Below are positions 1 through 8,680 of a DNA stretch of 46,884 nucleotides, piece after piece (the stretch's first letter is position 1; each line of letters starts with the position of its first letter). Position numbers and translations under genes: made by a program. The DNA lies in the NCBI RefSeq assembly GCF_003426775.1, contig NZ_QJUG01000045.1, forward strand, positions 1 through 46,884, read 5' to 3'. The notes under the pieces were generated by a model, which saw only the letters and a program-made list of their open reading frames with translations, was not told the DNA's origin and did no database searches. The stretch comes from Allorhizocola rhizosphaerae. GTDB taxonomy: Bacteria > Actinomycetota > Actinomycetes > Mycobacteriales > Micromonosporaceae.

Positions 1-522
1 CCCGGCCCCGAGTCGGCGCTGGCGCTCGTAGGCGCGGCCCGCCGGCTGGGCATCGCCGCCAAGGCCCGCGAGGTCCGCGGCGTCGACCGGGTCGTGGTCA
101 AGGACGGCGACGCGATCGCGGCCCTGCTCACCCGGATCGGCGCCCACAACAGCGTGCTGGCCTGGGAGGAGCGCCGGGTCCGGCGCGAGGTCCGCGCCAC
201 CGCCAACCGCCTGGCCAACTTCGACGACGCCAACCTGCGCCGCTCCGCCCGTGCCGCCGTGGCCGCGGCCGCCCGGGTGACCCGCGCGCTGGAGATCCTC
301 GCCGACGACGCCCCGAACCACCTCACCAGCGCGGGCCGCCTCCGCCTCGAACATCGACAAGCCTCGCTCGAAGAGCTCGGCGGCCTTGCCGACCCGCCGC
401 TGACCAAGGACGCCATCGCCGGCCGCATCCGCCGCCTGCTCGCCCTGGCCGACAAGCGCGCCCGCGACCTCGGCATCCCCGACACGGAAGCAGCCGTCAC
501 GGCGGAAATGCTGTCCGTGTAG
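1..522 (+). CDS. whiA: Sporulation regulator WhiA, C-terminal part
   Basis: The frame is open from the first base of the window and ends at TAG 520-522, so only the last 173 codons are present. WhiA is a DNA-binding protein that controls sporulation septation genes in filamentous actinomycetes and is conserved in other Gram-positives; it joins a LAGLIDADG-like domain to a C-terminal helix-turn-helix. The visible part has the family's FDDANLRRS segment and the C-terminal helix-turn-helix around [18 protein letters not shown]. whiA usually lies just upstream of gap-pgk-tpi in actinomycetes; here about 16 kb of other genes separate them. The identification is firm. Nothing can be said about the missing N-terminal region. 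Confidence 0.95.
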   Translation, partial: PGPESALALVGAARRLGIAAKAREVRGVDRVVVKDGDAIAALLTRIGAHNSVLAWEERRVRREVRATANRLANFDDANLRRSARAAVAAAARVTRALEILADDAPNHLTSAGRLRLEHRQASLEELGGLADPPLTKDAIAGRIRRLLALADKRARDLGIPDTEAAVTAEMLSV

Positions 523-559
523 CCATGCCACTCCGGTGAGCGATACTCGCCCGCAGCCT

Positions 560-565
560 TAGACT
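560..565 (+). promoter_or_regulatory. Candidate -10 box upstream of the protease gene
   Basis: TAGACT matches the actinobacterial TAnnnT -10 pattern. Transcription starting about 7-8 nt downstream would begin at or next to ATG 574, which opens a 28-codon reading frame (574-660) overlapping the protease start at 615. The protease itself has a good Shine-Dalgarno sequence, AGGAGA at 602-607. No clear -35 box was seen. Confidence 0.35.
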
Positions 566-614
566 TAGTGCCGATGTCTTGCTCGCCCCTGCGCCGATAC
601 CAGGAGACCCACCC

Positions 615-2105
615 ATGCCACCCCGGCCTACCCCCGCACGTCAGCTCAGCGCATGGCTGACGATCGCACTGATCTCGGCATCGGCCGTGCTCTTTGGACG
701 GCCCGCAGTCGCCGTTCCGTCATACACGATGGAGGAGCGCGCCTACGCGATCGCCGGCCCGTCGCTGGTTTACCTGGAAATGAACGTCGCGGGTTTCCTG
801 AGGCGCAAGGCCACCGGTGAGGCGCTGCACACCAATCCGATGGTCATCATCTACCGGTGCACCGGGTTCGTCGTCAGCAGCCAGGGTCACGTGATGACGA
901 GCACGCACTGCGTGCAGCCCTCGGCGGACAGCATTCGCGGCAGTGCCACCAACCAGCTGACCGCCGATCGCATCAAGGTCGGTCAGCTGACCACCGACCA
1001 GAAGGACGCCTTCATCAAGGACGTCCTCGGCACGACCGAGTTCACCGGCAACCAAGCGGGTTCCAAGCCCAATCAGCGGATCTTCGGTCAGCTGTTCCAG
1101 GGACAGGCGGGTCTGACCTCCGAGCCGGCGCTGCAGGCGGAGGTCGTCGAGTCCATCGCGGCCGTCGATGGCGATGTCACGCTGCTGAAGGTCGGTCAGG
1201 TGGGCCTGCCGACCGCCGAGATCTCCAAGGAGCCGATCAACGTCAGCGCGCCGGTGGTGCTGCTGGCGTTCGGGTCCGAGGCGGGGTCCGCGACCCACAC
1301 GACCAGATACAAGACGGCCAGGATAAACGGCAGATCGGGCAACAAGACCCCGCCGCTCTATCTGCTGGATGGCGACCTCGGCGGAAACTCGCACGGCGGC
1401 ATGGTCGTCGACTCCGGCGGCCGCGTGATCGGCATGATCAACGCCGACCTGGGCGCCAAGGACCGGCCCAACCGAGCGATCACTCCCTTGGACCACGTCA
1501 ACAGGTTGTTGAGCAATGCGGGCGTCACCAACACACTGTCGCCGTCGGACAACGAATACCGGTCGGGCCTCAACGACTACTTCGGCGGGCGCTACGCCGA
1601 CGCGATAAAGAAGCTCGACGGCGTCATCGTCGGCATGCCGGACCACTCGATCGCCCAGGTCTACCGCAAGCAGGCCAACGAGCGCATGGCGATCGAGGGT
1701 GACGGTTCCACCTCGCTGTTCAGCGGCAACTGGCTGCTCTGGGCGGTGATCGGGCTCGGCGTGGCGCTGCTCATCGCGATCGGCGTCATCATCTGGATCG
1801 CCGGCCGCCGCCGTGCCGCCAACGCGGCGCTGGCCAACGCCTACGCGCCGATCTCGTCGTTGCCCATGTCGGCCCAGCCCATCTCGGTTTATCCGGTCTC
1901 GGGCGGCGGGGGTTACGACTACATGTCGACCTTCCGCGGCGGCGAAGGGCAGCAGCCGATGTCCAATCAGGACAGTGTCTATCTGCCGCCCCCGCTGCCG
2001 GCCGCCAGCAACCCGACCGAGCAGGCGCCGGAAGGCCCATACGACGAGCACGGGTTGCCCCGCGGTCAGGGCGGAAACAACCCATGGGGACCGCAAGCGC
2101 GCTAA
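615..2105 (+). CDS. Secreted, membrane-anchored trypsin-like serine protease
   Basis: The ATG at 615 is chosen because AGGAGA lies 7 nt upstream; the upstream TTG at 579 has no ribosome site. The product is 496 residues. Residues 11-33 form a signal peptide ending in an AVA cleavage site. A chymotrypsin-fold domain follows with His about 98 (TSTHC), Asp about 187 (VDGDVTLLKV) and Ser about 259. The serine motif is GNSHGG rather than the usual GNSGG or GDSGG, so activity is likely but not certain. Residues about 310-365 look like a short TPR-type helical repeat (FGGRYADAIKKLDG). A single transmembrane helix at about 371-397 precedes a Pro/Gly-rich tail. The order suggests an extracellular domain tethered to the membrane. 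It faces the minus-strand polysaccharide genes and its substrate is unknown. Confidence 0.75.
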   Translation: MPPRPTPARQLSAWLTIALISASAVLFGRPAVAVPSYTMEERAYAIAGPSLVYLEMNVAGFLRRKATGEALHTNPMVIIYRCTGFVVSSQGHVMTSTHCVQPSADSIRGSATNQLTADRIKVGQLTTDQKDAFIKDVLGTTEFTGNQAGSKPNQRIFGQLFQGQAGLTSEPALQAEVVESIAAVDGDVTLLKVGQVGLPTAEISKEPINVSAPVVLLAFGSEAGSATHTTRYKTARINGRSGNKTPPLYLLDGDLGGNSHGGMVVDSGGRVIGMINADLGAKDRPNRAITPLDHVNRLLSNAGVTNTLSPSDNEYRSGLNDYFGGRYADAIKKLDGVIVGMPDHSIAQVYRKQANERMAIEGDGSTSLFSGNWLLWAVIGLGVALLIAIGVIIWIAGRRRAANAALANAYAPISSLPMSAQPISVYPVSGGGGYDYMSTFRGGEGQQPMSNQDSVYLPPPLPAASNPTEQAPEGPYDEHGLPRGQGGNNPWGPQAR

Positions 2106-2202
2106 GCCGCCCCCTTCTTCGCGACGCTAACTTCATGATCGACGCAGTGGTGGCACAATAAGCCGACGGGTCGGCGCTGCCGCGTGCCGTCACCGGGCCC
2201 AC

Positions 2203-2225
2203 GGGCGCTGGCTCGGCTAGCGCCC
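2203..2225. terminator. Hairpin between convergent genes
   Basis: GGGCGCT (2203-2209) and AGCGCCC (2219-2225) form a perfect 7-bp stem with a 9-nt loop. It lies between the protease end and the converging sugar transferase, and its right arm includes the latter's stop codon. There is no T tract, so it is only a possible bidirectional terminator. Confidence 0.35.
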
Positions 2226-3785
2226 GCCGGCCCTGAAGACCTCAGCCAGCGTGCGGACGAGCACCTTGATGTCCAGCCACAGGCTCCAGTTGTCGATGTA
2301 GTAATTGTCGAAGCGCGCCCGGTCGGCGATCGGGGTGTCGCCGCGCAGCCCGCTCACCTGGGCGAGTCCGGTGAGACCGACCGGAGCACGATGGCGCAGC
2401 ACATAGTTCGGATGCTCGGCGGAGAATCTGTCCACAAAGAACGGTCGCTCCGGCCGCGGGCCCACGAAGGTCATGTCGCCGCGCACGATGTTCCACAGCT
2501 GGGGCAGCTCGTCGAGGGAGGTCCGCCGGAGGAAGCGCCCCACCGGGCCGACCCGCGGATCGTCAGCCACCGACCAGTTCGTCTGGGACTCGCGCTCGTC
2601 CACCGGCCGCATCGAGCGGAACTTGAGCAGGTCGAATGCTTTGCCGAAGCGGCCGATCCGCTGCTGCCGGAAGATCACACCCGGACCGCCCTCGATGCGG
2701 ACGGCCAGCGCGCACACCAGCATGACCGGGCTCACCAGGACCAGCGCCAATGACGCGAAGAGCACGTCGAAGGTGCGCTTGAGTGCCCACTTTGGACCGG
2801 TCAGGGTCGCCCGGCGCAGCCGCGAGACGGGCATCGCGCCGATGTGATCCGAGTTTCCACCGTGGCTGTGGAAGTCGCACAGCCGCGGGACCACCCACAG
2901 GTCGCATTGCGCCAGCTCGGGTTGCCGGATCAGCTCCATCAGCAGGGGTTCGGGCGCGTGGGCGTCGGCGATGATGAGCACGTCGCAGTCGACGGCGCGC
3001 ACGATCGTGCCAAGCTCCTCCACCGATCCGATCACGGGTGCCAGCCCCGGCTTCTGGTCGGCGTCCACGGAGTCCACGAAGCCGTTGAAGCGCAAGCCGT
3101 ATTGCGGATAGCGCTTGATGAGCCGTGCCAGTTCGACGGCGATCGGCCCGCTGCCGACGATGATGGTGCTGTGCTCGACCCATCTGCGCTTGCGGGCCAC
3201 GAGCACCATCATCGTGGTCACCGTGCGCCCGAGGATGACGAGCCCGCATGAGATCGCGACGGTGCGCATGAAGTCGCCGACATATGCCACCGAGTCGTGC
3301 CGCTGCGCCGCGATCATCGCCACGATCGCCGATGCCGTGAGCAACCGCCCGGCCAGGCTGGGAAAAAGGTCCAGGATGCTCAGGTGGCGCCGGCCCCGAT
3401 AGAGGCCTCCCGCGGCGAAAATGACCACGGTGATGATTGCCGTGACCAGCACGCCCTTCCAGTTTTGGATGGTCCACAGGAGGGGTGTGGTGACCGCGAA
3501 GAAGTCCACCGGCATGGTAACCATCCATGCCCGTAGATGTTTTGTGAATCGGGCGGGGCGTGAGCCCACATAGGGCAGCACAAGCGTCGTGCCGGAGTGA
3601 ACGGTCGGCTCGTGTGGCCTCTGTCTTGGAATCTCGGTGGTCACATCCGCCGGCCCCGATTCGGCGGTGGGCGCGAACCAGTGGAATCCGGCCGGCGGTC
3701 CCTGGGTGGAGCCGTTGATCCGCACGTCCCGCCCTGTCGCCGGTAAGGACTGTGCGGGCTCCGGATGAGCCCTACCCGTCTTCAT
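2217..3785 (-). CDS. Polyprenyl-phosphate sugar-1-phosphate transferase (exopolysaccharide initiation)
   Basis: This enzyme moves a sugar-1-phosphate from a nucleotide sugar onto the undecaprenyl-phosphate carrier, the first membrane step in building a polysaccharide repeat unit. The ATG at 3785 (MKTGRAHPEP) has GGGAAG just upstream and is preferred over a GTG at 3824 that lacks a ribosome site; the product is 522 residues. The N-terminal half has several transmembrane helices and a CoA-binding-like cytoplasmic domain (IIVGSGPIAVELARLI). The C-terminal bacterial sugar transferase domain (about residues 335-520) starts at KRTFDVLFA and includes FDLLKFRSM, TSLDELPQLWN and GDMTFVGPRPERP, as in WcaJ/WbaP-type enzymes. 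The donor sugar cannot be told from sequence. It is divergent from the main operon and convergent with the protease gene. Confidence 0.92.
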   Translation of the reverse strand: MKTGRAHPEPAQSLPATGRDVRINGSTQGPPAGFHWFAPTAESGPADVTTEIPRQRPHEPTVHSGTTLVLPYVGSRPARFTKHLRAWMVTMPVDFFAVTTPLLWTIQNWKGVLVTAIITVVIFAAGGLYRGRRHLSILDLFPSLAGRLLTASAIVAMIAAQRHDSVAYVGDFMRTVAISCGLVILGRTVTTMMVLVARKRRWVEHSTIIVGSGPIAVELARLIKRYPQYGLRFNGFVDSVDADQKPGLAPVIGSVEELGTIVRAVDCDVLIIADAHAPEPLLMELIRQPELAQCDLWVVPRLCDFHSHGGNSDHIGAMPVSRLRRATLTGPKWALKRTFDVLFASLALVLVSPVMLVCALAVRIEGGPGVIFRQQRIGRFGKAFDLLKFRSMRPVDERESQTNWSVADDPRVGPVGRFLRRTSLDELPQLWNIVRGDMTFVGPRPERPFFVDRFSAEHPNYVLRHRAPVGLTGLAQVSGLRGDTPIADRARFDNYYIDNWSLWLDIKVLVRTLAEVFRAGGR

Positions 3786-4060
3786 CACGCTCTTCCCATC
3801 CCCGTTGCCAGGCGAGCCGCTCACCGAGATTGCGGCGGAAGCCTACAACCCGGTCGGAGAATGCGGCAATCGGCCGAAATGGCGGTTCGCTGTCCGTTTA
3901 CTATCGTCGATGTTAGTGGCCGGCGCGATACCTCGTCGCTCATTCGTGGTGCCGAAGGATTGCAGGGCTCGGGCGGTTCGCCAGGGCCGAACGGCTGAGC
4001 CCGGCGTGACCAAGGGCACAGTCGGCGTTGACCGAGAGCGGACTGGCCACGGGCCATGCC

Positions 4061-5593
4061 TCATCCGGAAAGCGCTTGTGGCTCAAGCGATCCGGCGTGA
4101 CCGCCCCGGTAGTCTGCGGCCGGCGCCGGCGCGGTGCGCGCGACCAGCAGAACCGCTCGCCCCGCCTCGAACGTGTACGACTCGTGCAACTGGTAGTGCT
4201 GCTGGATGTATTTGATCTTCCAGCCGGGCGCGGACAGCGGGTCCTCGGGGGCTCCGTAAACGCCAGCGGCCGGGCCCACCAGCCAGATCCGGTGGGCATT
4301 GGCCAGCCGGCCCTGGATGTCTTGAAACTCGGTCGCCTCCAGCGTGCCGTTCGCCGCCGCACTGTGCTTCATCAGGATGTCCGGGGGTTGGGCGGTCTGC
4401 GTCCATTCCAACCGGCTCAGGTAATGCGTCAGGGTCGGCCGCATCGTCCACGCGAAATCGGTGTAGACGATGACGTCGCCCTTGGCTGCGTGAGTGTGGA
4501 TGGCTGCGGCCATGGCGCGAGTGTCCGGGGCCTTGTGCGTCGACCGAAGCGAGATCTGGGCGGGCAGGGACAGGAAGACCAGCACCGCCGCGATCGCGCC
4601 GGCGCGGGCGAACCGAGGCGCGGCAACCGATCTCACGTGCTCGGATGTCACCGTCGCGGCGGCCAGCACGGCGAGCGGCGCCAAGAGAAAGATGCCGTAA
4701 CGCGGCACCCACACCGGCGCGATCAGCGAAACCCCAAGCACGACAGCGACCGGGACCGCGACGAGCGCGACAAGCTCGGCGTAGACGCGTGAGGGCAGGG
4801 CGGCGTAGGCGGCAATCGCGAGGCCGACCAGCAGGTATCCCACCGCCGGGCTGTAGGCGATCTCGCCGGGCAGGGTGACGAGCGTCTCCCAGGTGGGCGT
4901 CTTCACCCAGTGGAGCTGCGAATATCGCTGCTGCCTTCCCAGCAGGGCCAGGGGCACGACAGCGGCGAGCGCGACAGCGAACGCGGCAAACGCCCGCCAC
5001 AGCCGCTTGTCGCGCTCCTTCCACCACGCGATCGCCAGGATCAACACGTGCGCCGACAGCACGGAAAGCGCCACCAGATGGAAGATTCCGGTCAGAGCCA
5101 GGCAAAGACCATAGGCAGCCCAATAGGGCCACCGGGGCGAGCGCACGGCAATCAGCAACAACAGGGAGGAAAGCGTCGCGAAGAGGAACGCGAAGGCATA
5201 GGGGCGAGCCGTGTTGGCGAAGAACATGAGACTGGGCAGCGCCGCGCAGATGACACCGGCAACGATGCCCGCCGCCTGGCTCACCATCCGCCGGGCGAGC
5301 TCGGCCGTCACGCCGGCGCCGAGGGCCATGGCCACGAGCGAGGGAAGCCGGAGAGCCGCATCCGACGCGCCGACGACCTTGAGGAAGACGAGAAGCACCA
5401 GGTAGTAGGGCGCGATGACCGCGTCCTTGTACCCTGCCAGGTCGAAAAGTTCGCCGGGCGACCGTGTGGCGGCGGAGAGGGTGGCGCCCTCATCCCAGTC
5501 GAGCGGGACGTTGGTCAGCGAAACGCCGGCGGCGATCAAAGTCACCGTGAAACCGATCCCGAAGGGAGCGGCAGCGCTGAGGCGGTATCTCAC
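4061..5593 (-). CDS. GT-C family membrane glycosyltransferase (GT39/PMT-like)
   Basis: This is a 510-residue polytopic membrane protein. It starts at GTG 5593, which has AGGAGA a few bases upstream. The first outer loop carries DWDEGAT (about residues 33-38), the acidic catalytic motif typical of GT-C enzymes that use polyprenyl-phosphate sugars. About ten hydrophobic helices follow, then a soluble C-terminal domain (from about residue 365) with HTHAAKGDVIVYTDFAW. Family knowledge suggests transfer of a mannose- or arabinose-like sugar from a lipid carrier on the outer membrane face. The acceptor could be the polymer encoded here or a protein. It is transcribed away from the main operon across a shared 334-bp intergenic region, so co-regulation is plausible. 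Confidence 0.8.
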   Translation of the reverse strand: MRYRLSAAAPFGIGFTVTLIAAGVSLTNVPLDWDEGATLSAATRSPGELFDLAGYKDAVIAPYYLVLLVFLKVVGASDAALRLPSLVAMALGAGVTAELARRMVSQAAGIVAGVICAALPSLMFFANTARPYAFAFLFATLSSLLLLIAVRSPRWPYWAAYGLCLALTGIFHLVALSVLSAHVLILAIAWWKERDKRLWRAFAAFAVALAAVVPLALLGRQQRYSQLHWVKTPTWETLVTLPGEIAYSPAVGYLLVGLAIAAYAALPSRVYAELVALVAVPVAVVLGVSLIAPVWVPRYGIFLLAPLAVLAAATVTSEHVRSVAAPRFARAGAIAAVLVFLSLPAQISLRSTHKAPDTRAMAAAIHTHAAKGDVIVYTDFAWTMRPTLTHYLSRLEWTQTAQPPDILMKHSAAANGTLEATEFQDIQGRLANAHRIWLVGPAAGVYGAPEDPLSAPGWKIKYIQQHYQLHESYTFEAGRAVLLVARTAPAPAADYRGGHAGSLEPQALSG

Positions 5594-5623
5594 CCTGTCT
5601 CCTAGTGATCTGTGTAGCAGGGG

Positions 5624-5629
5624 AGACTA
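5624..5629 (-). promoter_or_regulatory. Candidate -10 box for the GT-C gene
   Basis: On the minus strand this reads TAGTCT (TAnnnT). It is 30 bp upstream of GTG 5593, leaving room for the AGGAGA ribosome site. No convincing -35 box was found. Confidence 0.35.
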
Positions 5630-5724
5630 GCGGACGACCGGTGGCCCGCGCTGACCGCTCGGGCATCACCGGCGATCTACGCGATAGGCGACAATTGACC
5701 CTCAGTACCGGTTCGTTCGACGGA

Positions 5725-5754
5725 TTGGAGACGTGGTGCGCTGTCAGTTAGTGT
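5725..5754 (+). promoter_or_regulatory. Candidate promoter of the polysaccharide operon
   Basis: TTGGAG (5725-5730) and TAGTGT (5749-5754) are separated by 18 nt, a reasonable housekeeping-type -35/-10 pair. The same TAGTGT hexamer occurs upstream of gap. It would drive the six overlapping genes from 5928 to 12915. Confidence 0.4.
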
Positions 5755-5927
5755 TACTCGCTTGCCGCAAGCCAGCCGGGCCCCAATCCGGTGATCGCGG
5801 ACACGGGTGGTAGTACAGGAGTGGTTGTGCAGTCGCTGGCGGGTCTATACGAACGTGTCACCTTGGGCGGCGAGGCCACGCTTCTTCTGAGCAAGCCACT
5901 TGGCCCGTCTGCGCGGCACCTCCGTCC

Positions 5928-7241
5928 ATGAGCTCGCATTTCGCCGTGCTGCGGGCAAAGGTCACCGGTCTTCGACGGGCGTCGCCCATCGGCGGTCTGC
6001 TCCTGGATTCACGGCTGCGAATCCCCACGGCGCTCCTGTGCGTCTGCCTGGCTGTCGGCCCGATGGCCTTCGCCAACAGCGACGCACGGATCTACGTCGG
6101 CATCGCCCCACATGTGCCGACGTTCTACACATACACCGGCGCGCTGATCGCACTCATGCTTCTCTATCTGATCTGGGGATCTGCGGCGGATTGGCGCGGG
6201 TTGAAGCCGTGGCTCCCGTTTGTCGCTTGGCTGGCGATCGGAAGCCTGCTCGCCTGGGGCTTCTCCCTGCACATGGCATCGGGGATGGCGCACCTGCTGC
6301 TCGGGGCCCTGAGCTTCACCGCCGGTGCCGCGGCCGCACGACGCGACCCCGAGGGCACCGTGGTCCCGTGGACCTTCGCCGTGGCCGCCTGGATACAGCT
6401 TCTGGCGATCGAGTCGGCGTCGTTCGGCTTCCCGCTCCGACAGATCACCGGCCCGCAGGCGCCCGATCTGGTGGGACGCGAGGTCGGTCTCACGAGCCAT
6501 CCGGGAGAGCTGGCGAAGCTGCTGTTCTTCTGCGCGATGTTCGTTCTCGTCCTACCAAAACGGGGTCTCCTGCAACGATGGGCCGTCCGGCTCACCCTCG
6601 TGGCGATATTTCTCGGCACATCGCTGTCGCAGAGCCGCACCGGGCTGGTGGCGGTCGTGGCGTTGGTCGTGACTTTCGTTGCGCTGGAGCTGTTGTCGGC
6701 CAAGCTGCGGCGCGCCCACCTGATCATGCTGGGCGGTGTCGGTGTGCTGTGCGCGGCTTCGGCGCCGTGGATGATCGCGCGGTTCTCCGCCGACCCGGAG
6801 GGCGGGTCCAGGGGGCACGTCATGGGGGTGGCGTTCCGGCTGATCAAAGAGCACCCGTGGTTTGGCTTGGGGCCCAATAACTACGTCGCGGTCGGTGGCG
6901 CGTCCGACGCCTTGACGGCAAGCGGGGTTCCGGTTCACAACGCCTTCCTGATGAGCGCGGCCGAGTTGGGAATCGTCGGCGGCGCGCTTGTCTGGCTGGC
7001 CCTCGTCCTGGTCGCGTGGGGCGCCGTGAAGGCGGTCAAATCCTCCAAGGCCAACAACATCCATGCCCGAGTTCTGGTGAGCGCACTGCCGGGTCTCTTC
7101 CTGACGGCCAACACGGGATGGGGTCTGCTGCAGGCGCCCACCTTCCTCATCCTGTGCCTGTGCTTCGGCTACTTCAACGTGCGGGCGGCGCAGTGGCGCG
7201 ATGCGGGCGAGGTCGGCCGCACGACGGGCGCACTGCTGTGA
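5928..7241 (+). CDS. O-antigen ligase/polymerase family membrane protein (Wzy-like)
   Basis: This is a 437-residue polytopic protein with about 11-12 hydrophobic helices starting near residue 28. It matches the O-antigen ligase/polymerase family. The large periplasmic-type loop contains HPWFGLGPNNY, followed by VHNAFLMSAAELGIVG, and the central region has SLSQSRTGLVA. These are the hallmark segments of WaaL/Wzy-type proteins. In a Gram-positive with a flippase next door, the likely role is outside-face polymerisation of lipid-linked repeat units, or ligation to an acceptor. ATG 5928 has only a weak ribosome site. It is the first gene of a run whose members overlap by 4 bp, beginning with the flippase GTG inside its stop codon. 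Confidence 0.85.
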   Translation: MSSHFAVLRAKVTGLRRASPIGGLLLDSRLRIPTALLCVCLAVGPMAFANSDARIYVGIAPHVPTFYTYTGALIALMLLYLIWGSAADWRGLKPWLPFVAWLAIGSLLAWGFSLHMASGMAHLLLGALSFTAGAAAARRDPEGTVVPWTFAVAAWIQLLAIESASFGFPLRQITGPQAPDLVGREVGLTSHPGELAKLLFFCAMFVLVLPKRGLLQRWAVRLTLVAIFLGTSLSQSRTGLVAVVALVVTFVALELLSAKLRRAHLIMLGGVGVLCAASAPWMIARFSADPEGGSRGHVMGVAFRLIKEHPWFGLGPNNYVAVGGASDALTASGVPVHNAFLMSAAELGIVGGALVWLALVLVAWGAVKAVKSSKANNIHARVLVSALPGLFLTANTGWGLLQAPTFLILCLCFGYFNVRAAQWRDAGEVGRTTGALL

Positions 7242-8680
7242 GCGGGATTGTGACCAGGCATCGCGCGCCGAGGCGGGCGTCCCTCGCGCTGTCGTCCGGC
7301 CTGCTCGGTGTCTCCACACTGATCAGCCGGGTCAGCACCCTCGCGCTCGTGGTGCTGTTGACCCGGGGCGCGGGAGTCGATGCCGTTGGCTACTACGGTC
7401 TTGCGACCCTGTCGGCGTCGCTGGTCGCCATCGGCCTGTCCTTTGGCATGCCGACCTACCTGACCCGGCAGGTGCCGGCCGGACTCGTGCAGCCCTCGCA
7501 CGTCACGCGCATCCACGCGCTACGGTTCGCCGTCCTCGGCACCGTCGCTGCGGTTGCCTATCCGGTGATGGCGGCGGTGGCGCCGACCGATGTGTCCCTG
7601 GGGTTCTTCCTGTTTTTCGCCGCCAGCATGCTGGATCAGTGGAACGAAACGGCGTGGGTGCGGGTGCGGGGCACCGCATCGGCGTGGAAGGAATCGGTCG
7701 TCAACGGGTGCTCAAGCATCCTGCTGGCGTCCGTGTGTGCGGCGGATCTCTGGCTGTTCGACGGGCTCACGTTTCTCGACGCGGCCCGATATTGCGTGAT
7801 GGTGGCGATGCTCCGATCGCTGGCCGCGACCGTTTGGTCGGCGGCCGGTCGCCGTGAGCCGGGCGGCGTACCGGAAAGGCTTCACCTCGCCAAGCATCTG
7901 CGGCAGGGTTTCCCCTACCTCGTGTCGGATCTGCTGGGGCTGCTGTATTTCCGTGGTGATGTGCTGATTTTGAGCTCGTTCGTGGCGGCGACCCAGGTCG
8001 GCCAATACGTCTCGGCGACGGGACTGATCAACCCGGCCGTCCAGGTGGCCTCCGCCATGAGCGTCGGCGCGCTGGCCTACGCCGCGCCAAGAGTCTTCAC
8101 CGGCGGCGAAGGCGGCTCGGAGCCCACGACGATTTACCGGTTCTTCCTGCAGGCCGGGCTGGCCGCCGCCGGCGTGATCTGCGTAGGGCTGCCGTTGGGC
8201 GTGTCAATCCTGTTCGGCGCCGAGGGCGGACCCATCCTGCAGCTGGCGCTGATCCTGTCACTGTTTCTCACCGCCCGGTTCGCCAATTTCGGCCTCTCGG
8301 CGATTCTCCTGGCGGGCGGCGGTGCATCGAAGCGTGTGCTGGTTCTGCTGGCGAGCATCGCCGCGAGCGTCGCGTTGAACCTGGTGCTCGTGGGCCGGTT
8401 CGGTGCGATGGGTTCGGCGTGGTCGGCGGTGGTCACCGAGTTCGTCGTCGCCGGTGCGCTGCTTTGGGCGAGCCGGGTGCGCCAGTTGGCCACACCGGTG
8501 GCCCTGACCATGACAGGTGTGGTGCTGGCCGGGGGCGTCATGGTCGCATCCGTTAGCCTGTTCGGGCTGCAGACCGCTTGCCTGGTGGTCGGAGCGTGCT
8601 ATCTCATCTGGGGCATTGCCCTTCTTGCGCGACAGCGCAGGACCGCGCGAGTTTTGACATACACAGGGGAAGCAGCATGA
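7238..8680 (+). CDS. Polysaccharide flippase (MATE/MOP superfamily, Wzx-like)
   Basis: The 480-residue product has about 12-14 membrane helices and the N-terminal pattern of Wzx/RfbX-type flippases (LLGVSTLISRVSTLALVVLL, then GVDAVGYYGLATL). Such proteins move undecaprenyl-linked repeat units across the membrane. GTG 7238 overlaps the previous stop (GTGA), which fits translational coupling; GTG 7250 is an alternative start four codons downstream. Together with the neighbouring polymerase and the initiating transferase at 2217-3785, it completes the core of a Wzx/Wzy-type pathway. No Wzz-like chain-length regulator or tyrosine kinase was seen in the window. Confidence 0.85.
   Translation: MSGIVTRHRAPRRASLALSSGLLGVSTLISRVSTLALVVLLTRGAGVDAVGYYGLATLSASLVAIGLSFGMPTYLTRQVPAGLVQPSHVTRIHALRFAVLGTVAAVAYPVMAAVAPTDVSLGFFLFFAASMLDQWNETAWVRVRGTASAWKESVVNGCSSILLASVCAADLWLFDGLTFLDAARYCVMVAMLRSLAATVWSAAGRREPGGVPERLHLAKHLRQGFPYLVSDLLGLLYFRGDVLILSSFVAATQVGQYVSATGLINPAVQVASAMSVGALAYAAPRVFTGGEGGSEPTTIYRFFLQAGLAAAGVICVGLPLGVSILFGAEGGPILQLALILSLFLTARFANFGLSAILLAGGGASKRVLVLLASIAASVALNLVLVGRFGAMGSAWSAVVTEFVVAGALLWASRVRQLATPVALTMTGVVLAGGVMVASVSLFGLQTACLVVGACYLIWGIALLARQRRTARVLTYTGEAA

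Larger units (their letters stand above)
5594..5927. other. Divergent intergenic region of the polysaccharide locus
   Basis: This 334-bp gap separates the minus-strand GT-C gene from the plus-strand polymerase operon. I see no gene in it. It holds a candidate minus-strand -10 (5624-5629) and a candidate plus-strand promoter (5725-5754), which would give the main operon a leader of roughly 165 nt. It looks somewhat less GC-rich than the flanking genes. No clear long inverted repeat or riboswitch was recognised. Confidence 0.5.

Noticed and set aside
720-2096. 458-codon minus-strand frame opposite the protease gene
   Set aside because: It is a shadow frame; the plus strand has a signal peptide, catalytic residues and a ribosome site.
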